This document shows, in pieces, positions 26,875-40,500 of a DNA stretch of 64,000 nt. Made by a program: the position numbers and the translations under genes. Origin of the DNA: Lactobacillus sp. ESL0785. Lineage in GTDB: Bacteria; Bacillota; Bacilli; Lactobacillales; Lactobacillaceae. Below the pieces are notes generated by a model, which saw only the letters and a program-made list of their open reading frames with translations, searched no databases and was not told where the DNA came from. Location of the stretch: positions 1,054,001-1,118,000 of the forward strand of contig NZ_CP113916.1 in assembly GCF_029395455.1 (NCBI RefSeq), in the 5' to 3' direction. Within the stretch, counting starts at the first letter, position 1. Every line of letters starts with the position of its first letter.

Positions 26875-27058
26875 CTCATCTTCCTTCCAAAATAAAATTA
26901 TCGTTTCCTATTATACAAATAAACAACAATTTACAGCAAGCAGGACGGCATGAGATAACAATAAATTTAAAATGATTTAAATTATCAGGTCTTTCTTTTT
27001 CTTCATATCTATACGGTATATCCTGCAATTATCAGTTTTCAATCTAAATTATCAAAGA

Positions 27059-27098
27059 TAAAAGCCTAGAGTAATAAATTACTACTCTAGGCTTTTAT
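27059..27098. terminator. Terminator of the DUF2325 gene
   Basis: AAAGCCTAGAGTA (27061-27073) and TACTCTAGGCTTT (27083-27095) form a perfect 13-bp stem ending in T residues on the minus strand, 7 nt after the stop. Confidence 0.92.
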
Positions 27099-27104
27099 TG
27101 CCAT

Positions 27105-28427
27105 TTATTCCGTCTTATATTCAATCATCTGGTTGCCTTCATACGCCGGTAAACCTTTTTCTGCACGATAGAGCGCACGCTCAAATGCTTGATAGCCTTT
27201 GCTGGAGCTAACTGCAAATTTCACCTGATATTTACTGGCAAATTCACTGATATTCCACGCACTATCATGAGCTGCAAATGCAGTTACTAAAATCACAATG
27301 TCCAAATCCTTAATTTGATTTTCCATTACCTTTTTCTTACCTTGAAAGGCATCAATCGGAATTGGAATTCCATGATACCGATTAACAATTCCCTCAAGCA
27401 CCGCTTCATTCTGATTGTCACCAACAGCAATTCCCACACGTTGGTAATGTAAGTCCATCTCTAACTTAATTAATTCAGCAGTTTCTTTAGCTACCTTAAC
27501 TTTCTTCTTTTTAACTGTTGTCGTAGTTTTAGGTTGCTCAACTTCATAAATCCATCGGATTTGAATAGCCTCAGCTGGATTTTTCTTCAAGCGAATATCG
27601 CCATCATACCATGCTAAGTCAACAATTGAGCCATCAACTAACTGGACATTATCTTCTTGCCAATGACTAGAATCAACCGGGAGCAACACAGATTTTCCCC
27701 GGATTCGTAACTTTTGGCCTTTGATATTACGACTTACTGCCAAGTGACCAATACGACCTTGCACAACAGCATATTTAAAGGTAGAAATTGAATCAACTTC
27801 ATTAGATGATAATTTACGAAAGCCGACAACCCGCAGAATTGTCGCTTCATAATTAGCATTGTTTTCCTCTGCCACTGCTTCAACAATGTCACCACTCTTT
27901 AAATTTAATGAATGAATTTGCGATTCTTTTAGAGTATAAACACGCTGATTATTACTATTGATTAAGTCACAGCCAGCAAGCAAGCGAATTACTGTATAGC
28001 GTTTTCCTTTGCGATAGTCACGCTTGGGTCTTTCCTTCGGCTTTACAGCTTGTTCAAAAATTTTTCTGTTAATTACCTCTTTAGTTGTGTTAGAAGCCTG
28101 AATTGCCTTTTCCAACTGACTTAGATTCTTACCATATTTGTTGCCAATCTTAGGAAAAAAAGTTAATTGATGAATTGCCGACAAAGAAGTATTCTTGGCT
28201 GCTGGATCACCCGGTGTTGCAATTAAGTCAGTTAAACCAGTCAAAAGCAACTTAACTTGCTTATCATTAACTTTAACTTCATTAGTGCGCGATATTGCAG
28301 CTGCCGGTTCACTTTCATTCGCCATCCCTAATATCATTTTAATTGCAGCCAGGCCATTACGCAGGCTCTTTTCATCACCAGCTGTGTTATTCAAAATTCT
28401 TTTTAAATTATTACGATAATCAAACAT
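27105..28427 (-). CDS. DUF2325 domain-containing protein
   Basis: This 440-residue cytoplasmic protein has a C-terminal DUF2325 domain (about 330-425). It shows QRVGIAVGDNQ, then NRYHGIPIPIDAFQGKKKV, LDIVILVTAFAAHDSAWN and VKFAVSSSKGYQAFERAL, following the family's pattern of an I-V-G-D loop and a H-D-xx-W segment. A basic linker (KPKERPKRDYRKGKRYTVIR) and a beta-rich middle precede it. The N-terminal ~130 residues are helical and unrecognised. The function is unknown; such proteins occur near mobile and repair genes elsewhere, but context here is uninformative. Confidence 0.7.
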   Translation of the reverse strand: MFDYRNNLKRILNNTAGDEKSLRNGLAAIKMILGMANESEPAAAISRTNEVKVNDKQVKLLLTGLTDLIATPGDPAAKNTSLSAIHQLTFFPKIGNKYGKNLSQLEKAIQASNTTKEVINRKIFEQAVKPKERPKRDYRKGKRYTVIRLLAGCDLINSNNQRVYTLKESQIHSLNLKSGDIVEAVAEENNANYEATILRVVGFRKLSSNEVDSISTFKYAVVQGRIGHLAVSRNIKGQKLRIRGKSVLLPVDSSHWQEDNVQLVDGSIVDLAWYDGDIRLKKNPAEAIQIRWIYEVEQPKTTTTVKKKKVKVAKETAELIKLEMDLHYQRVGIAVGDNQNEAVLEGIVNRYHGIPIPIDAFQGKKKVMENQIKDLDIVILVTAFAAHDSAWNISEFASKYQVKFAVSSSKGYQAFERALYRAEKGLPAYEGNQMIEYKTE

Positions 28428-28539
28428 CTTTTTCTCAACTTTTCTAATCTGATTATTCTAGTATATACCAAATCTCAAATTTCCGGCACCTGCTAGTGTT
28501 TCATCATCTATTCTCTTTAAGTTGATTGTAATTTTATAA

Positions 28540-28582
28540 TGAAAAAGCGTTTCTAATTCAATTGATTAGAAACGCTTTTTTT
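28540..28582. terminator. Terminator of the giant adhesin gene (bidirectional)
   Basis: AAAAAGCGTTTCTAAT and ATTAGAAACGCTTTTT are perfectly complementary with a short loop and A/T runs on both sides; it lies 7 nt beyond the adhesin stop. Confidence 0.92.
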
Positions 28583-28588
28583 AATTAT

Positions 28589-31500
28589 CTACTTGATATT
28601 ATTTTTCTTAACTTCTCTATTTTTACCGACAATATAGAACTTCTTACCATGAATTGAAATACGTTCACCGTAAATTGTTATCTTGTGGTTCTTCTTCGTA
28701 ACCTTCTTTCCAACACGTTTACCATATTGATTGTAAGTATAAGCATTATGCTTTAACTTAACTCGTTTACCAATGACATTACCTAAAGCGATATAGTAAT
28801 TATCAGCAACAACTAAATATTTTTTGCCCTTAATTACTTTTGTACCAAAAGTATTAATAATTGAACCAGCTTTTAAGATAATACCATTAGCACGTTGACC
28901 CTGTTCATTGTAGAGATAGGCATGGTGCATAATCCTCTTAGTGACTGCATTTTCAGGTACCGTTATTGCCGTACCTAAACCAGCAGGACTTGCTTTATGC
29001 TTACCAGCAGTATTAGCTGCCTTGATAAATTGATTCTTACCAATAATATAGTATGACTTACCATGAATTGAAACCGTACTGCCGTATGTTCGAATTACAC
29101 GACCTATCTTAAGTAAACGCTTATTAGTTCTTTCACCATACTTATTATAAACATAAGCATTATGCTTAAGCTTTCTTTGCGTACTAATTACGTTCTCTAC
29201 TGCTATATAATACTTACCATTTTGAATTATGTAATACTTAGAACCATTAATTGTAGTAGTTCCATGAGTGGCAACAACTGAACCAGCTTTTAAAACAACC
29301 TTATTAGTGCGTTTGCCTTCTGCATTGTATAGGTAAGCATTGTGCTTCAAAGTTACATTAGTCGTTGTCTCTTCATCAGGTGTTTTTTCACCAGGTGCTG
29401 GAGTAGCAGGCGTCGAAGAAACTGGAGCCGAGTTTGAGATTGGGTAGGCATCAGCAACTTTCGCTACGTGTTCCGGACTAGTAATTTCTGTTAAGTCATT
29501 CAAAGCGGTATTTTTAGCAGTATCAACACCTGGTTTATCAGTAGCTTGATCAATTGTACCTTTATTGTCTTTACTGCCATTAGCAGTAGCAACTAACTTA
29601 TCAACCTCATCCTTTAAATGCTGCTTAGCTTCATCACTACAATTTAGATGATTAATCTTATCTTTAGCATTAGCTGCTTCATTAGTAATATCTTTCTTGG
29701 CCTGCTCTTTGGCTTTACTTAAGCTATCGGCACTGCTGGTTGCGCCACTAATACCTGCTTTGCCAGCATTATAAGCATCCTTGATTGCGTCCTGCTTGTT
29801 GCCGACATTTTCGCTATTGGTATCTGCACTATTAAGCTTATCGATCGCTTCTTTGGCACTATTAAGCTTTTGCTGAGCTTCACTAATTGCCTTGTCTTTA
29901 TCACTTTGACTTAAACCTGGTGTCTGATTGATTGCTCCTTCAGCTGCTGTTTCTTCAGCTTCAAGTTGCTGCTTACCAGTGTCTTTTTCGGCGCTGACGA
30001 CATTCGCTAAGCCGTTATTCTCGGCGGTGTCATACTTGCCGTCTTTGACCTGCTCAAGACTATTCAAAGCATCTTGCTCGGCCTTATCAATCGCTGCTGC
30101 TTCACTGCTGCCCTTGTCAACTCCTAAGTCTTGACGTGCCTTGTCGGCGGCTGCCGTTACGGCATCTTTGGCTGCCTGCTTAGCTTTTTGTTCTTGTTGA
30201 ACTGCACTATTGCCATTGGTTATCGGATCTAAAATACTACCATCATTACTGGTACATGCATCCTTGATCTTATTAATCGCATTAATGGCATCTTGCTTAG
30301 CTTGATTAACTTCAGCTACATTGCCTGCTTGGTCAATGGTACCAGTATCTGCTTTGTTCGCTTTGTCAACTTCTTGTTGAATGGCATCCTTGATTGCTTG
30401 CTTTTCGGCGTCTGTATAAGGCTGGCCATTCTGATGTGTCTTCAACTGATCAACTGCTTCATTGGCTGCTATACCAGCTGCACTTACGTCTTTCTTGGCC
30501 TGCTCTTTGGCTTTACTTAAGCTATCGGCACTGCTGGTTGCGCCACTAATACCTGCTTTGCCAGCATTATAAGCATCCTTGATTGCGTCCTGCTTGTTGC
30601 CGACATTTTCGCTATTGGTATCTGCACTATTAAGCTTATCGATCGCTTCTTTGGCACTATTAAGCTTTTGCTGAGCTTCACTAATTGCCTTGTCTTTATC
30701 ACTTTGACTTAAACCTGGTGTCTGATTGATTGCTCCTTCAGCTGCTGTTTCTTCAGCTTCAAGTTGCTGCTTACCAGTGTCTTTTTCGGCGCTGACGACA
30801 TTCGCTAAGCCGTTATTCTCGGCGGTGTCATACTTGCCGTCTTTGACCTGCTCAAGACTATTCAAAGCATCTTGCTCGGCCTTATCAATCGCTGCTGCTT
30901 CACTGCTGCCCTTGTCAACTCCTAAGTCTTGACGTGCCTTGTCGGCGGCTGCCGTTACGGCATCTTTGGCTGCCTGCTTAGCTTTTTGTTCTTGTTGAAC
31001 TGCACTATTGCCATTGGTTATCGGATCTAAAATACTACCATCATTACTGGTACATGCATCCTTGATCTTATTAATCGCATTAATGGCATCTTGCTTAGCT
31101 TGATTAACTTCAGCTACATTGCCTGCTTGGTCAATGGTACCAGTATCTGCTTTGTTCGCTTTGTCAACTTCTTGTTGAATGGCATCCTTGATTGCTTGCT
31201 TTTCGGCGTCTGTATAAGGCTGGCCATTCTGATGTGTCTTCAACTGATCAACTGCTTCATTGGCTGCTATACCAGCTGCACTTACGTCTTTCTTGGCCTG
31301 CTCTTTGGCTTTACTTAAGCTATCGGCACTGCTGGTTGCGCCACTAATACCTGCTTTGCCAGCATTATAAGCATCCTTGATTGCGTCCTGCTTGTTGCCG
31401 ACATTTTCGCTATTGGTATCTGCACTATTAAGCTTATCGATCGCTTCTTTGGCACTATTAAGCTTTTGCTGAGCTTCACTAATTGCCTTGTCTTTATCAC

Positions 31501-34500
31501 TTTGACTTAAACCTGGTGTCTGATTGATTGCTCCTTCAGCTGCTGTTTCTTCAGCTTCAAGTTGCTGCTTACCAGTGTCTTTTTCGGCGCTGACGACATT
31601 CGCTAAGCCGTTATTCTCGGCGGTGTCATACTTGCCGTCTTTGACCTGCTCAAGACTATTCAAAGCATCTTGCTCGGCCTTATCAATCGCTGCTGCTTCA
31701 CTGCTGCCCTTGTCAACTCCTAAGTCTTGACGTGCCTTGTCGGCGGCTGCCGTTACGGCATCTTTGGCTGCCTGCTTAGCTTTTTGTTCTTGTTGAACTG
31801 CACTATTGCCATTGGTTATCGGATCTAAAATACTACCATCATTACTGGTACATGCATCCTTGATCTTATTAATCGCATTAATGGCATCTTGCTTAGCTTG
31901 ATTAACTTCAGCTACATTGCCTGCTTGGTCAATGGTACCAGTATCTGCTTTGTTCGCTTTGTCAACTTCTTGTTGAATGGCATCCTTGATTGCTTGCTTT
32001 TCGGCGTCTGTATAAGGCTGGCCATTCTGATGTGTCTTCAACTGATCAACTGCTTCATTGGCTGCTATACCAGCTGCACTTACGTCTTTCTTGGCCTGCT
32101 CTTTGGCTTTACTTAAGCTATCGGCACTGCTGGTTGCGCCACTAATACCTGCTTTGCCAGCATTATAAGCATCCTTGATTGCGTCCTGCTTGTTGCCGAC
32201 ATTTTCGCTATTGGTATCTGCACTATTAAGCTTATCGATCGCTTCTTTGGCACTATTAAGCTTTTGCTGAGCTTCACTAATTGCCTTGTCTTTATCACTT
32301 TGACTTAAACCTGGTGTCTGATTGATTGCTCCTTCAGCTGCTGTTTCTTCAGCTTCAAGTTGCTGCTTACCAGTGTCTTTTTCGGCGCTGACGACATTCG
32401 CTAAGCCGTTATTCTCGGCGGTGTCATACTTGCCGTCTTTGACCTGCTCAAGACTATTCAAAGCATCTTGCTCGGCCTTATCAATCGCTGCTGCTTCACT
32501 GCTGCCCTTGTCAACTCCTAAGTCTTGACGTGCCTTGTCGGCGGCTGCCGTTACGGCATCTTTGGCTGCCTGCTTAGCTTTTTGTTCTTGTTGAACTGCA
32601 CTATTGCCATTGGTTATCGGATCTAAAATACTACCATCATTACTGGTACATGCATCCTTGATCTTATTAATCGCATTAATGGCATCTTGCTTAGCTTGAT
32701 TAACTTCAGCTACATTGCCTGCTTGGTCAATGGTACCAGTATCTGCTTTGTTCGCTTTGTCAACTTCTTGTTGAATGGCATCCTTGATTGCTTGCTTTTC
32801 GGCGTCTGTATAAGGCTGGCCATTCTGATGTGTCTTCAACTGATCAACTGCTTCATTGGCTGCTATACCAGCTGCACTTACGTCTTTCTTGGCCTGCTCT
32901 TTGGCTTTACTTAAGCTATCGGCACTGCTGGTTGCGCCACTAATACCTGCTTTGCCAGCATTATAAGCATCCTTGATTGCGTCCTGCTTGTTGCCGACAT
33001 TTTCGCTATTGGTATCTGCACTATTAAGCTTATCGATCGCTTCTTTGGCACTATTAAGCTTTTGCTGAGCTTCACTAATTGCCTTGTCTTTATCACTTTG
33101 ACTTAAACCTGGTGTCTGATTGATTGCTCCTTCAGCTGCTGTTTCTTCAGCTTCAAGTTGCTGCTTACCAGTGTCTTTTTCGGCGCTGACGACATTCGCT
33201 AAGCCGTTATTCTCGGCGGTGTCATACTTGCCGTCTTTGACCTGCTCAAGACTATTCAAAGCATCTTGCTCGGCCTTATCAATCGCTGCTGCTTCACTGC
33301 TGCCCTTGTCAACTCCTAAGTCTTGACGTGCCTTGTCGGCGGCTGCCGTTACGGCATCTTTGGCTGCCTGCTTAGCTTTTTGTTCTTGTTGAACTGCACT
33401 ATTGCCATTGGTTATCGGATCTAAAATACTACCATCATTACTGGTACATGCATCCTTGATCTTATTAATCGCATTAATGGCATCTTGCTTAGCTTGATTA
33501 ACTTCAGCTACATTGCCTGCTTGGTCAATGGTACCAGTATCTGCTTTGTTCGCTTTGTCAACTTCTTGTTGAATGGCATCCTTGATTGCTTGCTTTTCGG
33601 CGTCTGTATAAGGCTGGCCATTCTGATGTGTCTTCAACTGATCAACTGCTTCATTGGCTGCTATACCAGCTGCACTTACGTCTTTCTTGGCCTGCTCTTT
33701 GGCTTTACTTAAGCTATCGGCACTGCTGGTTGCGCCACTAATACCTGCTTTGCCAGCATTATAAGCATCCTTGATTGCGTCCTGCTTGTTGCCGACATTT
33801 TCGCTATTGGTATCTGCACTATTAAGCTTATCGATCGCTTCTTTGGCACTATTAAGCTTTTGCTGAGCTTCACTAATTGCCTTGTCTTTATCACTTTGAC
33901 TTAAACCTGGTGTCTGATTGATTGCTCCTTCAGCTGCTGTTTCTTCAGCTTCAAGTTGCTGCTTACCAGTGTCTTTTTCGGCGCTGACGACATTCGCTAA
34001 GCCGTTATTCTCGGCGGTGTCATACTTGCCGTCTTTGACCTGCTCAAGACTATTCAAAGCATCTTGCTCGGCCTTATCAATCGCTGCTGCTTCACTGCTG
34101 CCCTTGTCAACTCCTAAGTCTTGACGTGCCTTGTCGGCGGCTGCCGTTACGGCATCTTTGGCTGCCTGCTTAGCTTTTTGTTCTTGTTGAACTGCACTAT
34201 TGCCATTGGTTATCGGATCTAAAATACTACCATCATTACTGGTACATGCATCCTTGATCTTATTAATCGCATTAATGGCATCTTGCTTAGCTTGATTAAC
34301 TTCAGCTACATTGCCTGCTTGGTCAATGGTACCAGTATCTGCTTTGTTCGCTTTGTCAACTTCTTGTTGAATGGCATCCTTGATTGCTTGCTTTTCGGCG
34401 TCTGTATAAGGCTGGCCATTCTGATGTGTCTTCAACTGATCAACTGCTTCATTGGCTGCTATACCAGCTGCACTTACGTCTTTCTTGGCCTGCTCTTTGG

Positions 34501-37500
34501 CTTTACTTAAGCTATCGGCACTGCTGGTTGCGCCACTAATACCTGCTTTGCCAGCATTATAAGCATCCTTGATTGCGTCCTGCTTGTTGCCGACATTTTC
34601 GCTATTGGTATCTGCACTATTAAGCTTATCGATCGCTTCTTTGGCACTATTAAGCTTTTGCTGAGCTTCACTAATTGCCTTGTCTTTATCACTTTGACTT
34701 AAACCTGGTGTCTGATTGATTGCTCCTTCAGCTGCTGTTTCTTCAGCTTCAAGTTGCTGCTTACCAGTGTCTTTTTCGGCGCTGACGACATTCGCTAAGC
34801 CGTTATTCTCGGCGGTGTCATACTTGCCGTCTTTGACCTGCTCAAGACTATTCAAAGCATCTTGCTCGGCCTTATCAATCGCTGCTGCTTCACTGCTGCC
34901 CTTGTCAACTCCTAAGTCTTGACGTGCCTTGTCGGCGGCTGCCGTTACGGCATCTTTGGCTGCCTGCTTAGCTTTTTGTTCTTGTTGAACTGCACTATTG
35001 CCATTGGTTATCGGATCTAAAATACTACCATCATTACTGGTACATGCATCCTTGATCTTATTAATCGCATTAATGGCATCTTGCTTAGCTTGATTAACTT
35101 CAGCTACATTGCCTGCTTGGTCAATGGTACCAGTATCTGCTTTGTTCGCTTTGTCAACTTCTTGTTGAATGGCATCCTTGATTGCTTGCTTTTCGGCGTC
35201 TGTATAAGGCTGGCCATTCTGATGTGTCTTCAACTGATCAACTGCTTCATTGGCTGCTATACCAGCTGCACTTACGTCTTTCTTGGCCTGCTCTTTGGCT
35301 TTACTTAAGCTATCGGCACTGCTGGTTGCGCCACTAATACCTGCTTTGCCAGCATTATAAGCATCCTTGATTGCGTCCTGCTTGTTGCCGACATTTTCGC
35401 TATTGGTATCTGCACTATTAAGCTTATCGATCGCTTCTTTGGCACTATTAAGCTTTTGCTGAGCTTCACTAATTGCCTTGTCTTTATCACTTTGACTTAA
35501 ACCTGGTGTCTGATTGATTGCTCCTTCAGCTGCTGTTTCTTCAGCTTCAAGTTGCTGCTTACCAGTGTCTTTTTCGGCGCTGACGACATTCGCTAAGCCG
35601 TTATTCTCGGCGGTGTCATACTTGCCGTCTTTGACCTGCTCAAGACTATTCAAAGCATCTTGCTCGGCCTTATCAATCGCTGCTGCTTCACTGCTGCCCT
35701 TGTCAACTCCTAAGTCTTGACGTGCCTTGTCGGCGGCTGCCGTTACGGCATCTTTGGCTGCCTGCTTAGCTTTTTGTTCTTGTTGAACTGCACTATTGCC
35801 ATTGGTTATCGGATCTAAAATACTACCATCATTACTGGTACATGCATCCTTGATCTTATTAATCGCATTAATGGCATCTTGCTTAGCTTGATTAACTTCA
35901 GCTACATTGCCTGCTTGGTCAATGGTACCAGTATCTGCTTTGTTCGCTTTGTCAACTTCTTGTTGAATGGCATCCTTGATTGCTTGCTTTTCGGCGTCTG
36001 TATAAGGCTGGCCATTCTGATGTGTCTTCAACTGATCAACTGCTTCATTGGCTGCTATACCAGCTGCACTTACGTCTTTCTTGGCCTGCTCTTTGGCTTT
36101 ACTTAAGCTATCGGCACTGCTGGTTGCGCCACTAATACCTGCTTTGCCAGCATTATAAGCATCCTTGATTGCGTCCTGCTTGTTGCCGACATTTTCGCTA
36201 TTGGTATCTGCACTATTAAGCTTATCGATCGCTTCTTTGGCACTATTAAGCTTTTGCTGAGCTTCACTAATTGCCTTGTCTTTATCACTTTGACTTAAAC
36301 CTGGTGTCTGATTGATTGCTCCTTCAGCTGCTGTTTCTTCAGCTTCAAGTTGCTGCTTACCAGTGTCTTTTTCGGCGCTGACGACATTCGCTAAGCCGTT
36401 ATTCTCGGCGGTGTCATACTTGCCGTCTTTGACCTGCTCAAGACTATTCAAAGCATCTTGCTCGGCCTTATCAATCGCTGCTGCTTCACTGCTGCCCTTG
36501 TCAACTCCTAAGTCTTGACGTGCCTTGTCGGCGGCTGCCGTTACGGCATCTTTGGCTGCCTGCTTAGCTTTTTGTTCTTGTTGAACTGCACTATTGCCAT
36601 TGGTTATCGGATCTAAAATACTACCATCATTACTGGTACATGCATCCTTGATCTTATTAATCGCATTAATGGCATCTTGCTTAGCTTGATTAACTTCAGC
36701 TACATTGCCTGCTTGGTCAATGGTACCAGTATCTGCTTTGTTCGCTTTGTCAACTTCTTGTTGAATGGCATCCTTGATTGCTTGCTTTTCGGCGTCTGTA
36801 TAAGGCTGGCCATTCTGATGTGTCTTCAACTGATCAACTGCTTCATTGGCTGCTATACCAGCTGCACTTACGTCTTTCTTGGCCTGCTCTTTGGCTTTAC
36901 TTAAGCTATCGGCACTGCTGGTTGCGCCACTAATACCTGCTTTGCCAGCATTATAAGCATCCTTGATTGCGTCCTGCTTGTTGCCGACATTTTCGCTATT
37001 GGTATCTGCACTATTAAGCTTATCGATCGCTTCTTTGGCACTATTAAGCTTTTGCTGAGCTTCACTAATTGCCTTGTCTTTATCACTTTGACTTAAACCT
37101 GGTGTCTGATTGATTGCTCCTTCAGCTGCTGTTTCTTCAGCTTCAAGTTGCTGCTTACCAGTGTCTTTTTCGGCGCTGACGACATTCGCTAAGCCGTTAT
37201 TCTCGGCGGTGTCATACTTGCCGTCTTTGACCTGCTCAAGACTATTCAAAGCATCTTGCTCGGCCTTATCAATCGCTGCTGCTTCACTGCTGCCCTTGTC
37301 AACTCCTAAGTCTTGACGTGCCTTGTCGGCGGCTGCCGTTACGGCATCTTTGGCTGCCTGCTTAGCTTTTTGTTCTTGTTGAACTGCACTATTGCCATTG
37401 GTTATCGGATCTAAAATACTACCATCATTACTGGTACATGCATCCTTGATCTTATTAATCGCATTAATGGCATCTTGCTTAGCTTGATTAACTTCAGCTA

Positions 37501-40500
37501 CATTGCCTGCTTGGTCAATGGTACCAGTATCTGCTTTGTTCGCTTTGTCAACTTCTTGTTGAATGGCATCCTTGATTGCTTGCTTTTCGGCGTCTGTATA
37601 AGGCTGGCCATTCTGATGTGTCTTCAACTGATCAACTGCTTCATTGGCTGCTATACCAGCTGCACTTACGTCTTTCTTGGCCTGCTCTTTGGCATCATTT
37701 ACAAGAACTGAATCATTATTCAAAGCATTATTATCATTACTTGAAGTACCTTCACTATCAGCCGCAATTGTAGCTAATTGATCATTTAAAGTACCACTAA
37801 CTGAACCATCATTTGTAGCTTTCTCAGCATCATCTTTACTAATACTATCTTTATCTTTAGTTGAATTGTCGATTGCTTCATTGGCCGCAGTAACATCCTT
37901 ATCAATTTGATTCTTCAAAGCTTCCTTTTCATCATCAGTATAATGCGTTAAACCATTAATCTTGTTTTTAGCAGCTTCGGCAGCAGCTTGAACTGCACCC
38001 TTCGCAATTGCTTGCTGTGCCTTTTCAGCATTATGCTTAATTTCATCAGGTGTGGAACCAATAACTACCTTATTGTTATTAAACGCATCATCAAGCTTAG
38101 AACTATCGGCGCCCATAGGTAACTTTTCCTTAGCAGCTTGATAAATCGTTGCTAAATCTTTTTCAGCCTGTTCTTTAGCATCAGCAAGTTGACAAGCTGG
38201 ATCATTCTTAATTGCCTCTTTATCAGCATCACTTGTACCAGTAGCATCAGCTAAGATTTTATCAATTGCAGCATCACGAGCACCACTAACCGTATCATCA
38301 GGATCAACTGTACCATTCGTAATTGTACCTTGATCACCGTTAGCTGCAGTAACATCATTAGCAATTACATTGTTCAGAACATTCTTTTCTTCATTTGAAT
38401 ATGGCTTGTTAGCAGAATGTTGCAGATTAGAAATCTTGTTTTTAGCATAAGTAGCTGCTTCATTAACCGCTGCCTTATCAATATTCTTGATTGCAGCAGT
38501 CGAATCTTGAAGGGCATCATATGATAGTCCTGACAACTTATCAAGTTCATGCTTATAAGCTTGATCAAGTTCACCATCAGGTGTATAGGCATCACCTAAT
38601 TTTTCCTTAGCAGCATTATATGCAGCATCAATCTTATTTTTAGCATTTTGACGAGCGTCAGCAATCGCACCAGCATTAGCACTATCAGCTGCTGCAGCAA
38701 TGTCAGCAATGTTATTTTTCTTAGCGGTATCAATCTTATCTTGATTACCAATAGTATCATTATCAGTTGGAATTATCTTATTAATGTTAGCAATTGTCTT
38801 GTCAGCATTTTGCTTAACTCGCTCTTTATAATCTTGTTTTTGCTGGTCAGTTAGACCATCAGTGCCATCAATTGCATTGTTAGCAGCATTCTCAGCATCC
38901 TCAACTTCTTTGATTGCCTTGAGCTTGTTCAAAGCTGTCAAACCAGCATCATAAGTATCAGTTGCATCCTTGATTGAAGAATTATGACCATCTTTAGACT
39001 TATCAAGTTTAGCAATACTATTATTGACTGTATCGATTAAATCCGCGTACTTAGCCTTTTGTTCGGGTGATAAATTACCTTCAAGATCCTGCCACTTATT
39101 ATTCAAATCACCATGAGCATTATCAACTTCATTACCAAACCATGGGAAGTTAGTGCTATCAGTATTTTCTTCAAGTACCTGAGCAACCTCTTTTTCATAT
39201 CCTTGTTTAATTATATCTGCTTGGTGCGCATAAATATCTGCTGGAACATTAGGATTATGATGGTTATTATTGTTTGGATCTTTATCTGGATATAATGGAT
39301 CCTTATGAGCATCCGCAAGCATTTTAGCTGCATCTGCATACAAAGCTTGTAACTTGGCCTTAGCATCCTGCTTTTGTTGATCAGTTAACTGCGAACGATC
39401 AATAATTGCTTCAGCTTCGCGTTCTTGCTCAAGCAAGTCACGATCAATATCGTTACCATACTGATTACTCTTAGCCTGATCAACTAAATCTTGAATCTTA
39501 TTCTCGGTATTTTCCTTAATACCATCTGGAGAATTTGGTCCCGCTGTATCAGTAGCACCAGCAATATCTTGCTCGGCTTGGTTAACCAGCTTATCAACAG
39601 CAGTTGAATCAACTCCATCTTGCTTCTCAGCTTCATCGGCAGTGTTTTGAATATCAGCAATATCTTGCCGCTTATTAGAAGCTAATTTGGCATTATTAAT
39701 AATTTGATCAATTGCTTTTTCACCAGCAGTTTCATCATCACCAACTTGACTCTTACCAGTATTATAATCATCAGTAGTTGCATCAGCTGGTAATTTTTCA
39801 CCAAGAATGTTATTAGCAGCTGCTTGACGAGCTTGTTCAATCTGCTTCTTGTAAGCACTAATTTCATCTGAGGTTAAACCATTTGGATTATCCTTATTTT
39901 GAGCAAGAGCATCTAAATCCTTGTCTTTATCAACAGCATAGTCATTAAGTTTACTTGTCTGCTTATTCTTATCATTAAGCAACTTGGATGGCAATAAAGC
40001 ATTGTCAATAGCAGTTTCCCACTTTTGTTCTGTTTGATTCAAATATTCTTGATCTGTCATGCTTGGATCATGATTAGTCATATCTAAGCCAAGGATATCG
40101 TTTTCACCATCATGCTCAACTTGATCAGCAGCTGCTTGAGCAGCTGCAATTTCAGCTGGGGTTAATGTAGCATAATCTGGATTATCCTTGTTGACCTTGT
40201 CTTCAACATCTTTAGCATGTTGCTTAAGCTTTTCGACAGCAGTCTCTTTTTCATCCCACTTATCTGTCAGCTTACCGAGTTTATCAATACCAGCTTGAGC
40301 AGCTTCTTCCATGTTGCTAATCGCATCACTCTTATCTGTCCGGTGTTGGTTAATTTCATTAGTAGTATCATTACTAATTGAATTAATTTGATCATACAAA
40401 TGTTTCTTTTGCTGCTCAGTTAAGGTTGGATGATTCTTAATATAATCAGCAGCCTTTTGGTTAGCAGTAGTTACTGCAGCTGCAACTTTATCTAAGTCAG

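Noticed and set aside
29691-37693. Regular repeats that could suggest a CRISPR array or tandem insertion sequences
   Set aside because: The unit is 798 bp, continuous in the coding frame and has no unique spacers or transposase.
29719-37711. Many 61-78-codon ORFs recurring every 798 bp on both strands
   Set aside because: They are other-frame shadows of the adhesin repeat; they have no ribosome-binding sites of their own and depend on the repeat's composition.
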